Assembly (NCBI RefSeq): GCF_016427565.1
Contig: NZ_JAELXT010000038.1
Location: 1-37,167 of the forward strand
Reading direction: 5' to 3'
DNA: 37,167 bases
Source: Microvirga splendida
Lineage (GTDB): Bacteria > Pseudomonadota > Alphaproteobacteria > Rhizobiales > Beijerinckiaceae
Shown: one piece after another, positions 23,408 through 31,774 of the stretch
How positions within the stretch are numbered: position 1 is the first letter of the stretch
How the letters are laid out: every line of letters begins with the position of its first letter
Translations under genes and position numbers: made by a program
Notes under the pieces: generated by a model
Databases searched by the model: none
The model's input: only the letters and a program-made list of their open reading frames with translations
Told to the model about the DNA's origin: nothing

Positions 23408-24451
23408 GTGAAGATCATGTCCTTCGCCATTGCGGCCGGCCTTGCCGTCGCGAGCCTTACGACCACGGCCTCTGCCGCTGACATCACCGGCGCAGGCGCG
23501 ACATTCCCGTTCCCGATCTACGCCAAATGGGCCGAGGCCTACAACAAGGAGACGGGCAACCGGCTGAACTATCAGTCCATCGGCTCCAGCGGCGGTATCC
23601 GCCAGATCCGGGCCAAGACCGTCGACTTTGGCGCGACCGATGCTCCTCTCAAGGGTGAAGACCTCCAGAAGGACGGCTTCGTGCAGTTCCCGGCCGTGAT
23701 GGGCGGCGTCGTGCCCGTCTACAACATCCAGGGCGTTTCCGCCGGCCAGCTCAAGCTGACGGGCGAAGTTCTGGCCGACATCTTCAACGGCAAGGTCTCC
23801 AAGTGGAACGACCCCAAGATCGCCCAGCTCAACCAGGGCGTGAAGCTCCCCGACGCGTCGATCACCCCGGTCTACCGTTCTGACGGATCGGGCACCACCA
23901 ACGTGTTCACCACCTACCTGTCCCAGGTCTCCGATGCCTGGAAGAGCGGCCCTGGCATGGGCTCCTCGGTGCAGTGGCCGGTCGGCCAGGGCGGCAAGGG
24001 CAATGAGGGCGTCGCGGCTCTCGTGAAGCAGGTGCCGAACTCGATCGGCTATGTCGAGTACGCTTACGCCAAGCAGAACAACATCCCGTTCGCCCAGCTG
24101 CAGAACAAGAACGGCAAGTTCGTGTCGCCCGACTCCAAGACCTTCCAGGCTGCTGCTGCCGGCGCCGATTGGAAGTCGGCTCCCGGCTACGGCATCTCGC
24201 TGACCAACCAGCCCGGCGAGGAGGCTTGGCCGATCACGGCTCCGACCTTCATCCTCGTTCCCAAGAATCCGGAGAAGCCGGAGCAGGTGGCCGAAGCGCT
24301 GAAGTTCTTCGACTGGTCCTTCAAGAACGGCGATCAGATGGCGCTCGAACTCGACTACGTGCCGCTGCCCGCGCAGCTCAAGGACCAGGTGCGTGCCACC
24401 TGGGCCGGCGAGATCAAGAACGCCTCGGGCCAGCCGGTCTACAAGCAGTAA
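23408..24451 (+). CDS. pstS: Phosphate-binding periplasmic protein
   Basis: 347 residues, signal peptide 1-23 (AIAAGLAVASLTTTASAA). The mature protein begins DITGAGATFPFPIYAKW, a signature of PstS, followed by the phosphate-contact segments IGSSGGIRQI, FGATDAPL and YRSDGSGTTNVFTTYL. It binds phosphate in the periplasm for PstCAB. The start is a GTG at 23408, with AGGAGA seven bases upstream. A Met at 23417 is an alternative but shortens the signal peptide. It is the first gene of the pst operon and lies 96 bases behind a three-repeat Pho box. Confidence 0.97.
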   Translation: MKIMSFAIAAGLAVASLTTTASAADITGAGATFPFPIYAKWAEAYNKETGNRLNYQSIGSSGGIRQIRAKTVDFGATDAPLKGEDLQKDGFVQFPAVMGGVVPVYNIQGVSAGQLKLTGEVLADIFNGKVSKWNDPKIAQLNQGVKLPDASITPVYRSDGSGTTNVFTTYLSQVSDAWKSGPGMGSSVQWPVGQGGKGNEGVAALVKQVPNSIGYVEYAYAKQNNIPFAQLQNKNGKFVSPDSKTFQAAAAGADWKSAPGYGISLTNQPGEEAWPITAPTFILVPKNPEKPEQVAEALKFFDWSFKNGDQMALELDYVPLPAQLKDQVRATWAGEIKNASGQPVYKQ

Positions 24452-24487
24452 GTCTGACCTGATCTCACCAACATAGCGGATCGGCGA

Positions 24488-25462
24488 ATGGTAGCTCTCT
24501 CGCAAGAACGTCTCGTTTCGAGCACGGATGCCCCTGTTCGCCGGTTCTCTCCACCGACTTTCGACCGGATCTTCCGCTTCGCAAGCCTCGCATCGGCCCT
24601 CCTGGTGCTGATCGTGCTCCTGGGGATCATCGGCTCGATGATCTACGGCGGCTGGCCGGCCTTCAGTGAGTTCGGCCTCAGTTTCATCACGTCGAGCGTC
24701 TGGAACGTCAACGAAGACCAGTACGGCGCCTGGGTGGCCATCGTCGGAACGCTCACGACGGCATTGATTGCCCTCGTGATCGGCGTGCCCCTGTCCCTTG
24801 GCATCGCGATCTTCCTGACCCAGCTCTGCCCGCCCTGGCTCAAGCGTCCGGTGGCCACGACCATCGAGCTGCTCGCGGCCGTTCCCAGCATTATCTACGG
24901 CATGTGGGGCCTCTTCGTCTTCGCGCCCCTCTTTGCCAAGTACGTGCAGATCCCCGTCTCCAACATCGTCGAGGGAATGCCGATCATCGGCACGATCCTG
25001 TATGCGCGCACGCCCTCCGGCGTCGGCATTCTGACGGCAGGGATCATCCTGGCGATCATGATCATTCCGTTCATCGCCTCGATTGCGCGCGACATTCTCG
25101 ACCAGATCCCGTCCGTGCTGCGTGAAAGCGCCTACGGGATTGGCTGCACCACCTGGGAGGTGGTGCGCAACGTGCTCGTGCCCCAGGCCGGTGTCAGCAT
25201 CATCGGGGCGATCATGCTCGGCCTCGGCCGCGCGCTCGGTGAGACGATGGCCGTGACCTTCGTGGTCGGCAACGCGAACCGGCTATCGGGCTCGCTCTTC
25301 GATCCGGGCTCGACCATCGCGTCGCGGATCGCCAACGAGTTCAACGAGGCCATCGGCCTGCAGCTGAACGCGCTCATGGCCCTGGGCTGCATCCTGTTCC
25401 TGGTGACGTTCACGGTGCTCGTGCTCGCTCGTCTGCTTGTGTCGCGGGTCAAGGTGGGTTGA
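24488..25462 (+). CDS. pstC: Phosphate ABC transporter permease PstC
   Basis: 324 residues, about six membrane helices. After a charged N-terminal 40 residues comes a first helix (ALLVLIVLLGIIGSMIYGG). The permease core includes ELLAAVPSIIYGMWGLF and the ATPase-contact region QIPSVLRESAYGIGCTTWEVV, then GLGRALGETMAVTFVVG. It forms the membrane channel together with PstA. It lies 36 bases after pstS and ten bases before the pstA start, in one operon. Confidence 0.96.
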   Translation: MVALSQERLVSSTDAPVRRFSPPTFDRIFRFASLASALLVLIVLLGIIGSMIYGGWPAFSEFGLSFITSSVWNVNEDQYGAWVAIVGTLTTALIALVIGVPLSLGIAIFLTQLCPPWLKRPVATTIELLAAVPSIIYGMWGLFVFAPLFAKYVQIPVSNIVEGMPIIGTILYARTPSGVGILTAGIILAIMIIPFIASIARDILDQIPSVLRESAYGIGCTTWEVVRNVLVPQAGVSIIGAIMLGLGRALGETMAVTFVVGNANRLSGSLFDPGSTIASRIANEFNEAIGLQLNALMALGCILFLVTFTVLVLARLLVSRVKVG

Positions 25463-25472
25463 GGAGGCGATG

Positions 25473-26378
25473 ATGGACACTGCTCTGCAACATCGGTCGG
25501 TAACGGAACCGACGGCCGCTCCCGCGCCCTGGGGGCGGGTGCGCCGCAGCCGCCACCTGGCGGACCGCGCCCTCAAGATCATCTGCACCCTGTTTACGAT
25601 CCTGGGTGCGTTTGTCCTCGGCTGGATCCTGCTGATGCTGCTCATCGAAGGGATCGGCGGCCTGTCGCCGGCGGTCTTCACCGAGACGACGCCAGGACCG
25701 GGGAGCCAGGGCGGGGGCATTGCCAATGCCATCGTAGGCAGCCTGATTCTGACCTTTCTCGGCATCGTCGTGGCAACGCCCGTCGGCGTGCTGGCCGGCA
25801 CATACCTGGCCGAGTACGGCAAGACCTCGAAGCTTGCGGAAGTCATCCGCTTCGTGAACGACATCCTGCTCGCGGCACCCAGCATTCTCATCGGCCTCTT
25901 CGTCTACATGCTCATGGTGCAGCCCATGGGCGGCTATTCCGGCTGGGCCGGCGGCGTGGCGCTCGCGATCATCGCCGTGCCGGTGATCGTGCGCACCACC
26001 GAGGACATGCTGCGCCTCGTGCCGGGTTCGCTTCGCGAGGCCGGTGCCGCGCTCGGTGCGCCCATGTCGACCGTGATCATCAAGATCAGCTGGAAGGCGG
26101 CTCGCGCCGGCATGGTCACAGGCGTGCTGCTGGCCACCGCCCGCATCGCCGGTGAAACCGCCCCTCTGCTCTTTACCGCCCTCAACAACAATTTCTGGTT
26201 CAACCCAAACCTGATGGGTGGCGTCGCCAACCTGCCGGTCATGATCTACCAGTTCGCTCTCTCTCCTTATGAGAACTGGCGCGAGCTGGCCTGGGCCGGC
26301 GCTCTCATCATCACCATGTCGATCCTGGCGCTGTCGGTCGTGGCACGCCTGCTCCTGAGGAAGGATAAAGTCCGATGA
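25473..26378 (+). CDS. pstA: Phosphate ABC transporter permease PstA
   Basis: 301 residues with about six membrane helices. Recognisable stretches are LAAPSILIGLFVYMLMV, RTTEDMLRLVPGSLREAGAALG (the ATPase-contact EAA-like loop) and ATARIAGETAPLLFTAL. The ATG at 25473 (MDTALQHR) has GAGGAGG five bases before it and is preferred to the adjacent ATG at 25470, which lies too close, and to a longer frame inside pstC. It overlaps pstB by four bases (ATGA). Confidence 0.95.
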   Translation: MDTALQHRSVTEPTAAPAPWGRVRRSRHLADRALKIICTLFTILGAFVLGWILLMLLIEGIGGLSPAVFTETTPGPGSQGGGIANAIVGSLILTFLGIVVATPVGVLAGTYLAEYGKTSKLAEVIRFVNDILLAAPSILIGLFVYMLMVQPMGGYSGWAGGVALAIIAVPVIVRTTEDMLRLVPGSLREAGAALGAPMSTVIIKISWKAARAGMVTGVLLATARIAGETAPLLFTALNNNFWFNPNLMGGVANLPVMIYQFALSPYENWRELAWAGALIITMSILALSVVARLLLRKDKVR

Positions 26379-27193
26379 GCACGATTGCCCTCAACACGAG
26401 CAGCGCCGTTGGAAAAGCCGCCGCTGGAAATGCCGAAGCGCCGGTGCGCATCGCCGTGAGAGACCTGAATTTCTATTACGGCGACTTCCGCAGCCTCAAG
26501 GACATCAATCTCGACTTCTACGACCGGCAGGTGACGGCCCTTATCGGCCCGTCCGGCTGCGGGAAGTCGACGCTGCTGCGCACCTTCAACCGGATCTACA
26601 GTCTGTATCCCGAGCAGCGCGCCGACGGCGAGATCCTGCTCGACGGCCAGAACGTGCTCTCGCCCTCCATCGACGTGAACGAGCTGCGGGCCCGCGTCGG
26701 CATGGTGTTCCAGAAGCCAACGCCGTTCCCGATGTCGATCTACGACAACATCGCCTTCGGCATCAAACTCTATGAGCGTCTGCCCAAGTCCGAACTCGAC
26801 GGCCGCGTCGAGGAGGCCCTGCGCAAGGCGGCCCTGTGGGACGAGGCGAAGGACAAGCTGCGCCAGTCGGGCATGAGCCTGTCGGGCGGCCAGCAGCAGC
26901 GCCTGTGCATCGCGCGAACCATCGCGCAGAAGCCCGAAGTGATCCTCCTCGACGAGCCGACCTCCGCGCTCGATCCGATCTCCACCGGCAAGATCGAGGA
27001 GCTGATCGAGCAGCTCCGCGCCGAGTTCACCATCGTGATCGTCACGCACAACATGCAGCAGGCGGCGCGCATCTCGCAGTTCACGGCCTTCATGTATCTG
27101 GGAGAGCTCGTGGAGTTCGGCCCCACGACCAAGATGTTCATGAAACCGAGCAAGAAACAGACGCAGGACTACATCACGGGCCGCTTCGGCTGA
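26375..27193 (+). CDS. pstB: Phosphate ABC transporter ATP-binding protein
   Basis: 272 residues; ATP hydrolysis drives phosphate uptake through PstCA. The Walker A loop is GPSGCGKST at residues 58-66, the ABC signature is LSGGQQQRL, the Walker B is VILLDEPTSALD, and THNMQQA supplies the switch histidine. The typical PstB segment MVFQKPTPFPMSIYDNIAFG is present. It shares four bases with the end of pstA, and 25 bases separate it from phoU. Confidence 0.98.
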   Translation: MSTIALNTSSAVGKAAAGNAEAPVRIAVRDLNFYYGDFRSLKDINLDFYDRQVTALIGPSGCGKSTLLRTFNRIYSLYPEQRADGEILLDGQNVLSPSIDVNELRARVGMVFQKPTPFPMSIYDNIAFGIKLYERLPKSELDGRVEEALRKAALWDEAKDKLRQSGMSLSGGQQQRLCIARTIAQKPEVILLDEPTSALDPISTGKIEELIEQLRAEFTIVIVTHNMQQAARISQFTAFMYLGELVEFGPTTKMFMKPSKKQTQDYITGRFG

Positions 27194-27218
27194 TCGAAGC
27201 GGTTCACGGAGGACTTCC

Positions 27219-27932
27219 ATGTCAGAGCATATCGTTAGCTCCTACGATGCCGATCTCCAGGGGCTCCGGCAGCGCATCGCCGAAATGGGCGGCATCGCCG
27301 AGAAGATGCTGGTCGATTCCGTTGCCGCGCTCGCCCGCCACGACAAGCCTCTGGCCCAGGCGGTGATTGCCTCCGATCCGCGTCTCGACGTTCTCCATCG
27401 CGAGGTCGAGGAGAACGCCATCCTCACCATCGCCCGCCGCCAGCCGCTGGCGGTCGACCTGCGCGAGACCATCTCGGCCATCCGCATCGTCGGTGACGTG
27501 GAACGCATCGGCGATCTTGCCAAGAACATCGCCAAGCGGGCGCTCGCCATCGGCGACGACTTCCAGCCGCACAAGATCGTGGTCGGCCTCCGGCACATGA
27601 ACGACTTGGTGATGGCGCAGCTGAAGGACGTGCTCGACGCCTATGCGCAGAAGGACACTGCGAAGGCGCTCGATGTGTGGAAGCGCGACGGCGCCATCGA
27701 CGCGCTCTACACCTCCCTGTTCCGGGAACTTCTAACCTATATGATGGAAGACCCGCGCAACATCTCGTTCTGCACGCATCTTCTCTTCTGCGCCAAGAAC
27801 ATCGAGCGCATCGGCGACCACACCACCAACATCGCCGAGACCGTGCACTACCTCGTCACGGCCGAGACGCTCGCCATCGACCGGCCCAAGAACGACCGCT
27901 CCATCGATACGACGATCGAGGCGGGAGCCTGA
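27219..27932 (+). CDS. phoU: Phosphate uptake regulator PhoU
   Basis: 237-residue helical protein with two PhoU repeats, about residues 15-105 and 120-215. Each has the metal-binding E/D-rich repeats, such as RIVGDVERIGDLAKNIAKR and KNIERIGDHTTNIAE. It links the PstB transporter to PhoR and holds the regulon off when phosphate is plentiful. Start at 27219 follows GGAGG. It is separated from phoB by two bases. Confidence 0.96.
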   Translation: MSEHIVSSYDADLQGLRQRIAEMGGIAEKMLVDSVAALARHDKPLAQAVIASDPRLDVLHREVEENAILTIARRQPLAVDLRETISAIRIVGDVERIGDLAKNIAKRALAIGDDFQPHKIVVGLRHMNDLVMAQLKDVLDAYAQKDTAKALDVWKRDGAIDALYTSLFRELLTYMMEDPRNISFCTHLLFCAKNIERIGDHTTNIAETVHYLVTAETLAIDRPKNDRSIDTTIEAGA

Positions 27933-27934
27933 CC

Positions 27935-28651
27935 ATGGGGCCACGCGTTCTGATCGTGGAGGATGAGGAGCCCTTGATGCTCCTCCTGCGCTACAACCTC
28001 GAGGCCGAGGGCTACGAGGTGGACAGCGTGTCCCGCGGTGACGAGGCGGAGATCCGCCTGCGCGAGCAGATCCCGGACATCGTGCTGCTCGACTGGATGC
28101 TGCCCGGGTTGTCCGGCATCGAACTGTGCCGGCGCATCCGCGCCCGGTCGGAAACCGAACGCCTGCCGGTGATCATGCTCACGGCCCGCGGCGAGGAGGG
28201 CGACCGCATCCGCGGGCTCTCGACCGGCGCCGACGACTACATCGTCAAGCCCTTTTCCGTGCCGGAGCTGCTGGCGCGGGTGCGCGCACTCCTGCGCCGG
28301 ACGAAGCCTGCCTATATCGCCACCCTGCTCAGGGCCGGCGACATCGAGCTCGACCGCGAAACCCACCGGGTGCGCCGCGCCGGCCAGGAGCTGCACCTGG
28401 GCCCCACGGAATTCCGCCTTCTGGAATTCCTGATGCAGAGCCCGGGTCGTGTCTTTTCCCGCGAGCATCTGCTCAATGCGGTCTGGGGCCACGACGTCTA
28501 TATCGACGAGCGCACAGTCGACGTGCATGTGGGCCGCCTGCGCAAGGCCATCGGCCTGCCGCGCAAGCCCGATCCCATCCGCACGGTGCGCGGCGCCGGC
28601 TATTCCTTCGACGAGACCTTCGCCCGCGAGGATCAGCCGCTCGAGGCCTGA
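27935..28651 (+). CDS. phoB: Phosphate regulon response regulator
   Basis: 238 residues: an N-terminal receiver (phospho-acceptor Asp53 in DIVLLDWMLPG, with Thr83 and Lys105) and a C-terminal winged-helix DNA-binding domain from about 140 (LHLGPTEFRLLEFLMQSPG, RTVDVHVGRLRKAIG). It binds Pho boxes such as that at 23283-23311. The start at 27935 follows GGGAG seven bases upstream; an extended frame into phoU is not the gene. It ends the operon and a strong terminator follows. Confidence 0.97.
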   Translation: MGPRVLIVEDEEPLMLLLRYNLEAEGYEVDSVSRGDEAEIRLREQIPDIVLLDWMLPGLSGIELCRRIRARSETERLPVIMLTARGEEGDRIRGLSTGADDYIVKPFSVPELLARVRALLRRTKPAYIATLLRAGDIELDRETHRVRRAGQELHLGPTEFRLLEFLMQSPGRVFSREHLLNAVWGHDVYIDERTVDVHVGRLRKAIGLPRKPDPIRTVRGAGYSFDETFAREDQPLEA

Positions 28652-28677
28652 GGCGTCAGGGCGCTGGACACAAAAAA

Positions 28678-28706
28678 GAGCCGCGCTGAGGCGATCAGCG
28701 CGGCTC
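28678..28706. terminator. Terminator after phoB
   Basis: GAGCCGCGCTGA (28678-28689) pairs with TCAGCGCGGCTC (28695-28706) over a 5-base loop, flanked by an A run on the left and TTGTGTTTT on the right. It ends the phosphate operon and, on the other strand, can also end gcrA. Confidence 0.88.
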
Positions 28707-28729
28707 TTGTGTTTTGGGTGCGATGAGGC

Positions 28730-29269
28730 TTATGCCCGGGCGAGCTTGCGGTCGCGCTTGCGGTCGGCCACCGGCTGGTAGGCGACGCGGGCATGGTGGG
28801 TGCAGTAGGGCAGGCCCGTGATGGAGCGGGCCCCGCAGAAGCGGAATTCTGGCTTGGTCGGGTCGCCCATGGGCCAGCGGCACATGGACTCGCGCAGGTC
28901 CATGATGGTCACGCGCTCGGAGACCGGAACGGCCAGGTCGTCCTCGACATAAACTTGCGGCTCAGCTGCCACCGGCTGGAGGGCGATGGGGGCGATGACC
29001 ACATTGTTGTTGTGCGGCTGGGGCGGCAGGGGAGCCGGGGCGCTCGGCGCGCGGGTCGCCTTGCGGGGGCGGGCGGCTGCGGCCGAGGCGGCCGGCCTCG
29101 CGTCCTTGGCGCGGCCGGACAGGCCGAGGCGGTGAACCTTGCCGATGACCGCATTGCGGGTCACGTTGCCCAGCTCGGCGGCGATCTGGCTCGCGCTCAA
29201 ACCGTCGGTCCAGAGCTTCTTCAGGAGCTCGACCCGCTCGTCCGTCCAAGTTGCGCCCGCATCTATCAT
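28730..29269 (-). CDS. gcrA: Cell-cycle regulator GcrA
   Basis: 179 residues. The N-terminal helix-turn-helix-like part (WTDERVELLKKLWTDGLSAS, ELGNVTRNAVIGKVHRLGLSG) binds DNA and works with the housekeeping sigma factor at promoters carrying CcrM-methylated GANTC. A Pro/Ala linker follows, then the conserved C-terminal part (CRWPMGDPTKPEFRFCG, LPYCTHHARVAYQP) with cysteines and histidines that probably bind metal. The start at 29269 (MIDAGATW) has AAGGAGG ten bases upstream. A longer frame to 29302 lacks a site. The leader pairs that site in a hairpin. Confidence 0.95.
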   Translation of the reverse strand: MIDAGATWTDERVELLKKLWTDGLSASQIAAELGNVTRNAVIGKVHRLGLSGRAKDARPAASAAAARPRKATRAPSAPAPLPPQPHNNNVVIAPIALQPVAAEPQVYVEDDLAVPVSERVTIMDLRESMCRWPMGDPTKPEFRFCGARSITGLPYCTHHARVAYQPVADRKRDRKLARA

Positions 29270-29278
29270 TTTCAATCT

Positions 29279-29293
29279 GCCTCCTTCGGAGGC
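29279..29293 (-). promoter_or_regulatory. Hairpin enclosing the gcrA ribosome binding site
   Basis: GCCTCC (29279-29284) and GGAGGC (29288-29293) pair over TTC. In the minus-strand transcript the site AAGGAGG is within the 3' arm, so translation may depend on opening the stem. Confidence 0.45.
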
Positions 29294-29302
29294 GGCCTCC
29301 AA

Positions 29303-29529
29303 ACATCAGAATCCCGGATACATCGCGGACAGGGTTTTTGTGTCCGACCGCGCTGTGAGGGTCACTCCTGAGGGTGAATGCCGCCGCACGAATGCCGTGC
29401 TTGACTGACCCGAAGTTACAGGATGGGTGGACTCCGGCGCAAGAGTCCCCGAACAGGCCCTGTCGTTTTCCCCAAGGAACTCCTCGGGGCAAAAATTCCC
29501 TTGTGATGAGTCACTTCATTTCTCTTGAA
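29303..29529. other. Divergent spacer with four GANTC sites
   Basis: No gene. GANTC, the target of the CcrM methylase, occurs at 29309, 29430, 29443 and 29508, with a fifth in the argD promoter at 29554. A small hairpin with CCCC/GGGG arms lies at 29470-29489. A specific gcrA promoter could not be identified, but it must lie here. Confidence 0.5.
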
Positions 29530-29557
29530 TTGACAGGGTCCCGCACCTCGGTAGAAT
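29530..29557 (+). promoter_or_regulatory. Promoter of argD
   Basis: TTGACA (29530-29535) and TAGAAT (29552-29557), 16 bases apart, match the housekeeping promoter. A GANTC site (GAATC, 29554-29558) overlaps the -10 element. Confidence 0.7.
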
Positions 29558-29565
29558 CCCGATCC

Positions 29566-29599
29566 GTGCCGCCCCCGCTGGGGCGGCGCTTTCTTTTTC
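29566..29599 (+). terminator. Terminator-like hairpin in the argD leader
   Basis: A 10-bp GC-rich stem (29566-29575 with 29580-29589, loop CGCT) is followed by TTTCTTTTTC. It begins only about nine bases after the -10 element, inside the argD leader, so it looks like an attenuator or the body of a very short RNA. Confidence 0.6.
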
Positions 29600-29642
29600 G
29601 GATCCAGGTGCGACCTTGGGTCCTTGGAGGCGGAGACAACCT

Positions 29643-30851
29643 GTGACATCGCCATTGCTGCCGACCTATGCCCGTGCCGAGCTGTCCTTCGAGAAAGGGG
29701 AGGGTCCCTGGCTCTTCGGCCGAGATGGCGAGCGATATCTCGACTTCGGGGCCGGCATCGCGGTCAACGCCCTGGGCCATGCCCACCCGCACCTCGTCCA
29801 GGCCCTGACGGAGCAGGCCTCCAAGGTCTGGCACACCTCCAACCTCTTCCAGATCCCCGAAGGGGAGCGGCTGGCGAGGCGCCTGGTCGAGAACACCTTC
29901 GCGGACGTGGTCTTCTTCTCGAATTCCGGCGCCGAGGCCAACGAGGCGGCCATCAAGATGGCCCGCAAGCATCATTCCGTGAACGGTCATCCGGAGCGCT
30001 TCCGCATCGTCACGTTCGAGGGCGCCTTCCACGGCCGGACGCTGGCGACCATCGCGGCCGGCGGCCAGGCCAAATATATCGAGGGCTTCGGCCCGAAGGT
30101 GGACGGCTTCGATCAGGTTCCCGTCGAGGATCTCGACGCCCTGAAGGCCGCGATCGGCCCCGAGACCGCGGCCCTCATGATCGAGCCGATCCAGGGCGAG
30201 GGCGGCATCCGCACGGTCTCGAACGCCTTCCTGCGCGAGCTGCGCCATCTGTGCGACAGCCACGGCCTGCTCCTGATCTTCGACGAGATCCAGACCGGCG
30301 TCGGCCGCACCGGCAAGCTCTTCGCCTATGAATGGACCGGCGTGACGCCCGACATCATGTCAGTCGCCAAGGGCATCGGCGGCGGCTTCCCCATGGGCGC
30401 CTGCCTTGCGACAGTCGAGGCTGCCAAGGGCATGACGGTCGGCACCCACGGCACCACCTTCGGCGGCAACCCGCTCGCCATGGCGGTGGGCAATGCGGTG
30501 CTCGACGTAATCCTGGAGCCCGGCTTCCTGAAGGAGGTCGAGCGCAAGGGCCTGCTGCTCAAGCAGCGCCTTGCCGAGCTGAAGGACCGCCACCCCGGCG
30601 TCATTTCCGACGTGCGCGGCCATGGCCTCATGATGGGCCTGCGCAGCGTCGTGCCCAACACCGAGTTCATTGCCGCCGCCCGGGCCCAGAAGCTGCTTCT
30701 GATCGGCGCCGGCGACAACGTGGCCCGTCTCCTGCCGCCGCTGATCATCAGCGATGTGGAGATCTCCGAGGCCGTCAACCGCATCGAAGCCGCCTGCGCG
30801 GCCATTGAAGCTGGGCAGCAGAACGTCTCCCAGCGGGGAGCCGTTCAATGA
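29643..30851 (+). CDS. argD: Acetylornithine aminotransferase
   Basis: 402-residue PLP enzyme that converts N-acetylglutamate semialdehyde to N-acetylornithine in arginine synthesis. The cofactor lysine is Lys243 in MSVAKGIGGGFPMGA. Other family stretches are NSGAEANEAAIKMARK, FEGAFHGRTLATI, EPIQGEGG and IFDEIQTGVGRTGK. The start is the GTG at 29643 (VTSPLLPTYARAEL), behind GGAGGCGGAGA. An ATG nine codons upstream lies in the binding site itself. The stop overlaps argF by four bases (ATGA), giving a coupled argD-argF-hslO operon. Confidence 0.95.
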   Translation: MTSPLLPTYARAELSFEKGEGPWLFGRDGERYLDFGAGIAVNALGHAHPHLVQALTEQASKVWHTSNLFQIPEGERLARRLVENTFADVVFFSNSGAEANEAAIKMARKHHSVNGHPERFRIVTFEGAFHGRTLATIAAGGQAKYIEGFGPKVDGFDQVPVEDLDALKAAIGPETAALMIEPIQGEGGIRTVSNAFLRELRHLCDSHGLLLIFDEIQTGVGRTGKLFAYEWTGVTPDIMSVAKGIGGGFPMGACLATVEAAKGMTVGTHGTTFGGNPLAMAVGNAVLDVILEPGFLKEVERKGLLLKQRLAELKDRHPGVISDVRGHGLMMGLRSVVPNTEFIAAARAQKLLLIGAGDNVARLLPPLIISDVEISEAVNRIEAACAAIEAGQQNVSQRGAVQ

Positions 30852-31774
30852 AGACCCGTCACTTCCTCGATCTCAGCGATTTTTCGGGAGCCGAGATCCG
30901 GAGCCTTCTGAGGATCGGCTCCGACCTCAAGGCCAAGCGTCGCCGCGGCGAGAAGGCCAAGGAGCGCCCGCTCGAGGGCAAGGTCCTGGCCATGGTCTTC
31001 GACAAGCCCTCCACCCGCACTCGTGTCTCCTTCGACGTCGGCATGCGCGAGCTGGGCGGCGAGACCCTGATGCTCACCGGCAAGGAGATGCAGCTCGGCC
31101 GTGGCGAGAGCATCGCCGACACGGCCCGCGTCCTGTCCCGCTATGTGGACGCCATCATGATCCGCACCCTTGATCATGCCATGGTGACGGAACTGGCCCA
31201 GTATGCCTCGATCCCGGTGATCAACGGCCTGACCAAGACGACGCATCCGTGCCAGATCATGGCCGACATCATGACCTTCGAGGAGCATCGCGGCTCCATC
31301 GAGGGCAAGACGGTCGCCTGGACGGGCGATGCCAACAACGTGCTCGCCTCCTGGGTCCACGCGGCGGCGCGCCTGGATTTCACCCTGAAGATCGCCTCCC
31401 CGCCGGAACTTGCGCCGCGCCCGGAGCTTTTGTCCTGGGCGAAACAGGAAGGGGCCAAGATCAGTGTGACCACCGATGCCTTCGAGGCCGCCGAGGGTGC
31501 CCACGCGGTCATCACCGATTGCTGGGTCTCCATGGGCGACGACGACGAGTTCCGCCGCCAGAACCTGCTGAAGTCCTATCAGGTCAACGGCAGGCTCATG
31601 GGCGTGGCCGACAAGGACGCGATCTTCATGCATTGCCTTCCCGCCCACCGGGGCGAGGAGGTCACCGATGAGGTGATGGACGGTCCGCAATCCGTGGTCT
31701 TCGACGAGGCCGAGAACCGGCTTCACGCACAGAAGGGCATCCTGGCCTGGTGCCTTGGAGCAGCAAACGCATGA
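30848..31774 (+). CDS. argF: Ornithine carbamoyltransferase
   Basis: 308 residues; joins ornithine and carbamoyl phosphate to citrulline in arginine synthesis. The carbamoyl-phosphate site STRTR is at residues 55-59, HPCQ at 133-136 and the ornithine loop HCLPAHRGEE from 262. Length and motifs fit an anabolic enzyme. It overlaps argD and hslO by four bases each side. Confidence 0.97.
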   Translation: MKTRHFLDLSDFSGAEIRSLLRIGSDLKAKRRRGEKAKERPLEGKVLAMVFDKPSTRTRVSFDVGMRELGGETLMLTGKEMQLGRGESIADTARVLSRYVDAIMIRTLDHAMVTELAQYASIPVINGLTKTTHPCQIMADIMTFEEHRGSIEGKTVAWTGDANNVLASWVHAAARLDFTLKIASPPELAPRPELLSWAKQEGAKISVTTDAFEAAEGAHAVITDCWVSMGDDDEFRRQNLLKSYQVNGRLMGVADKDAIFMHCLPAHRGEEVTDEVMDGPQSVVFDEAENRLHAQKGILAWCLGAANA

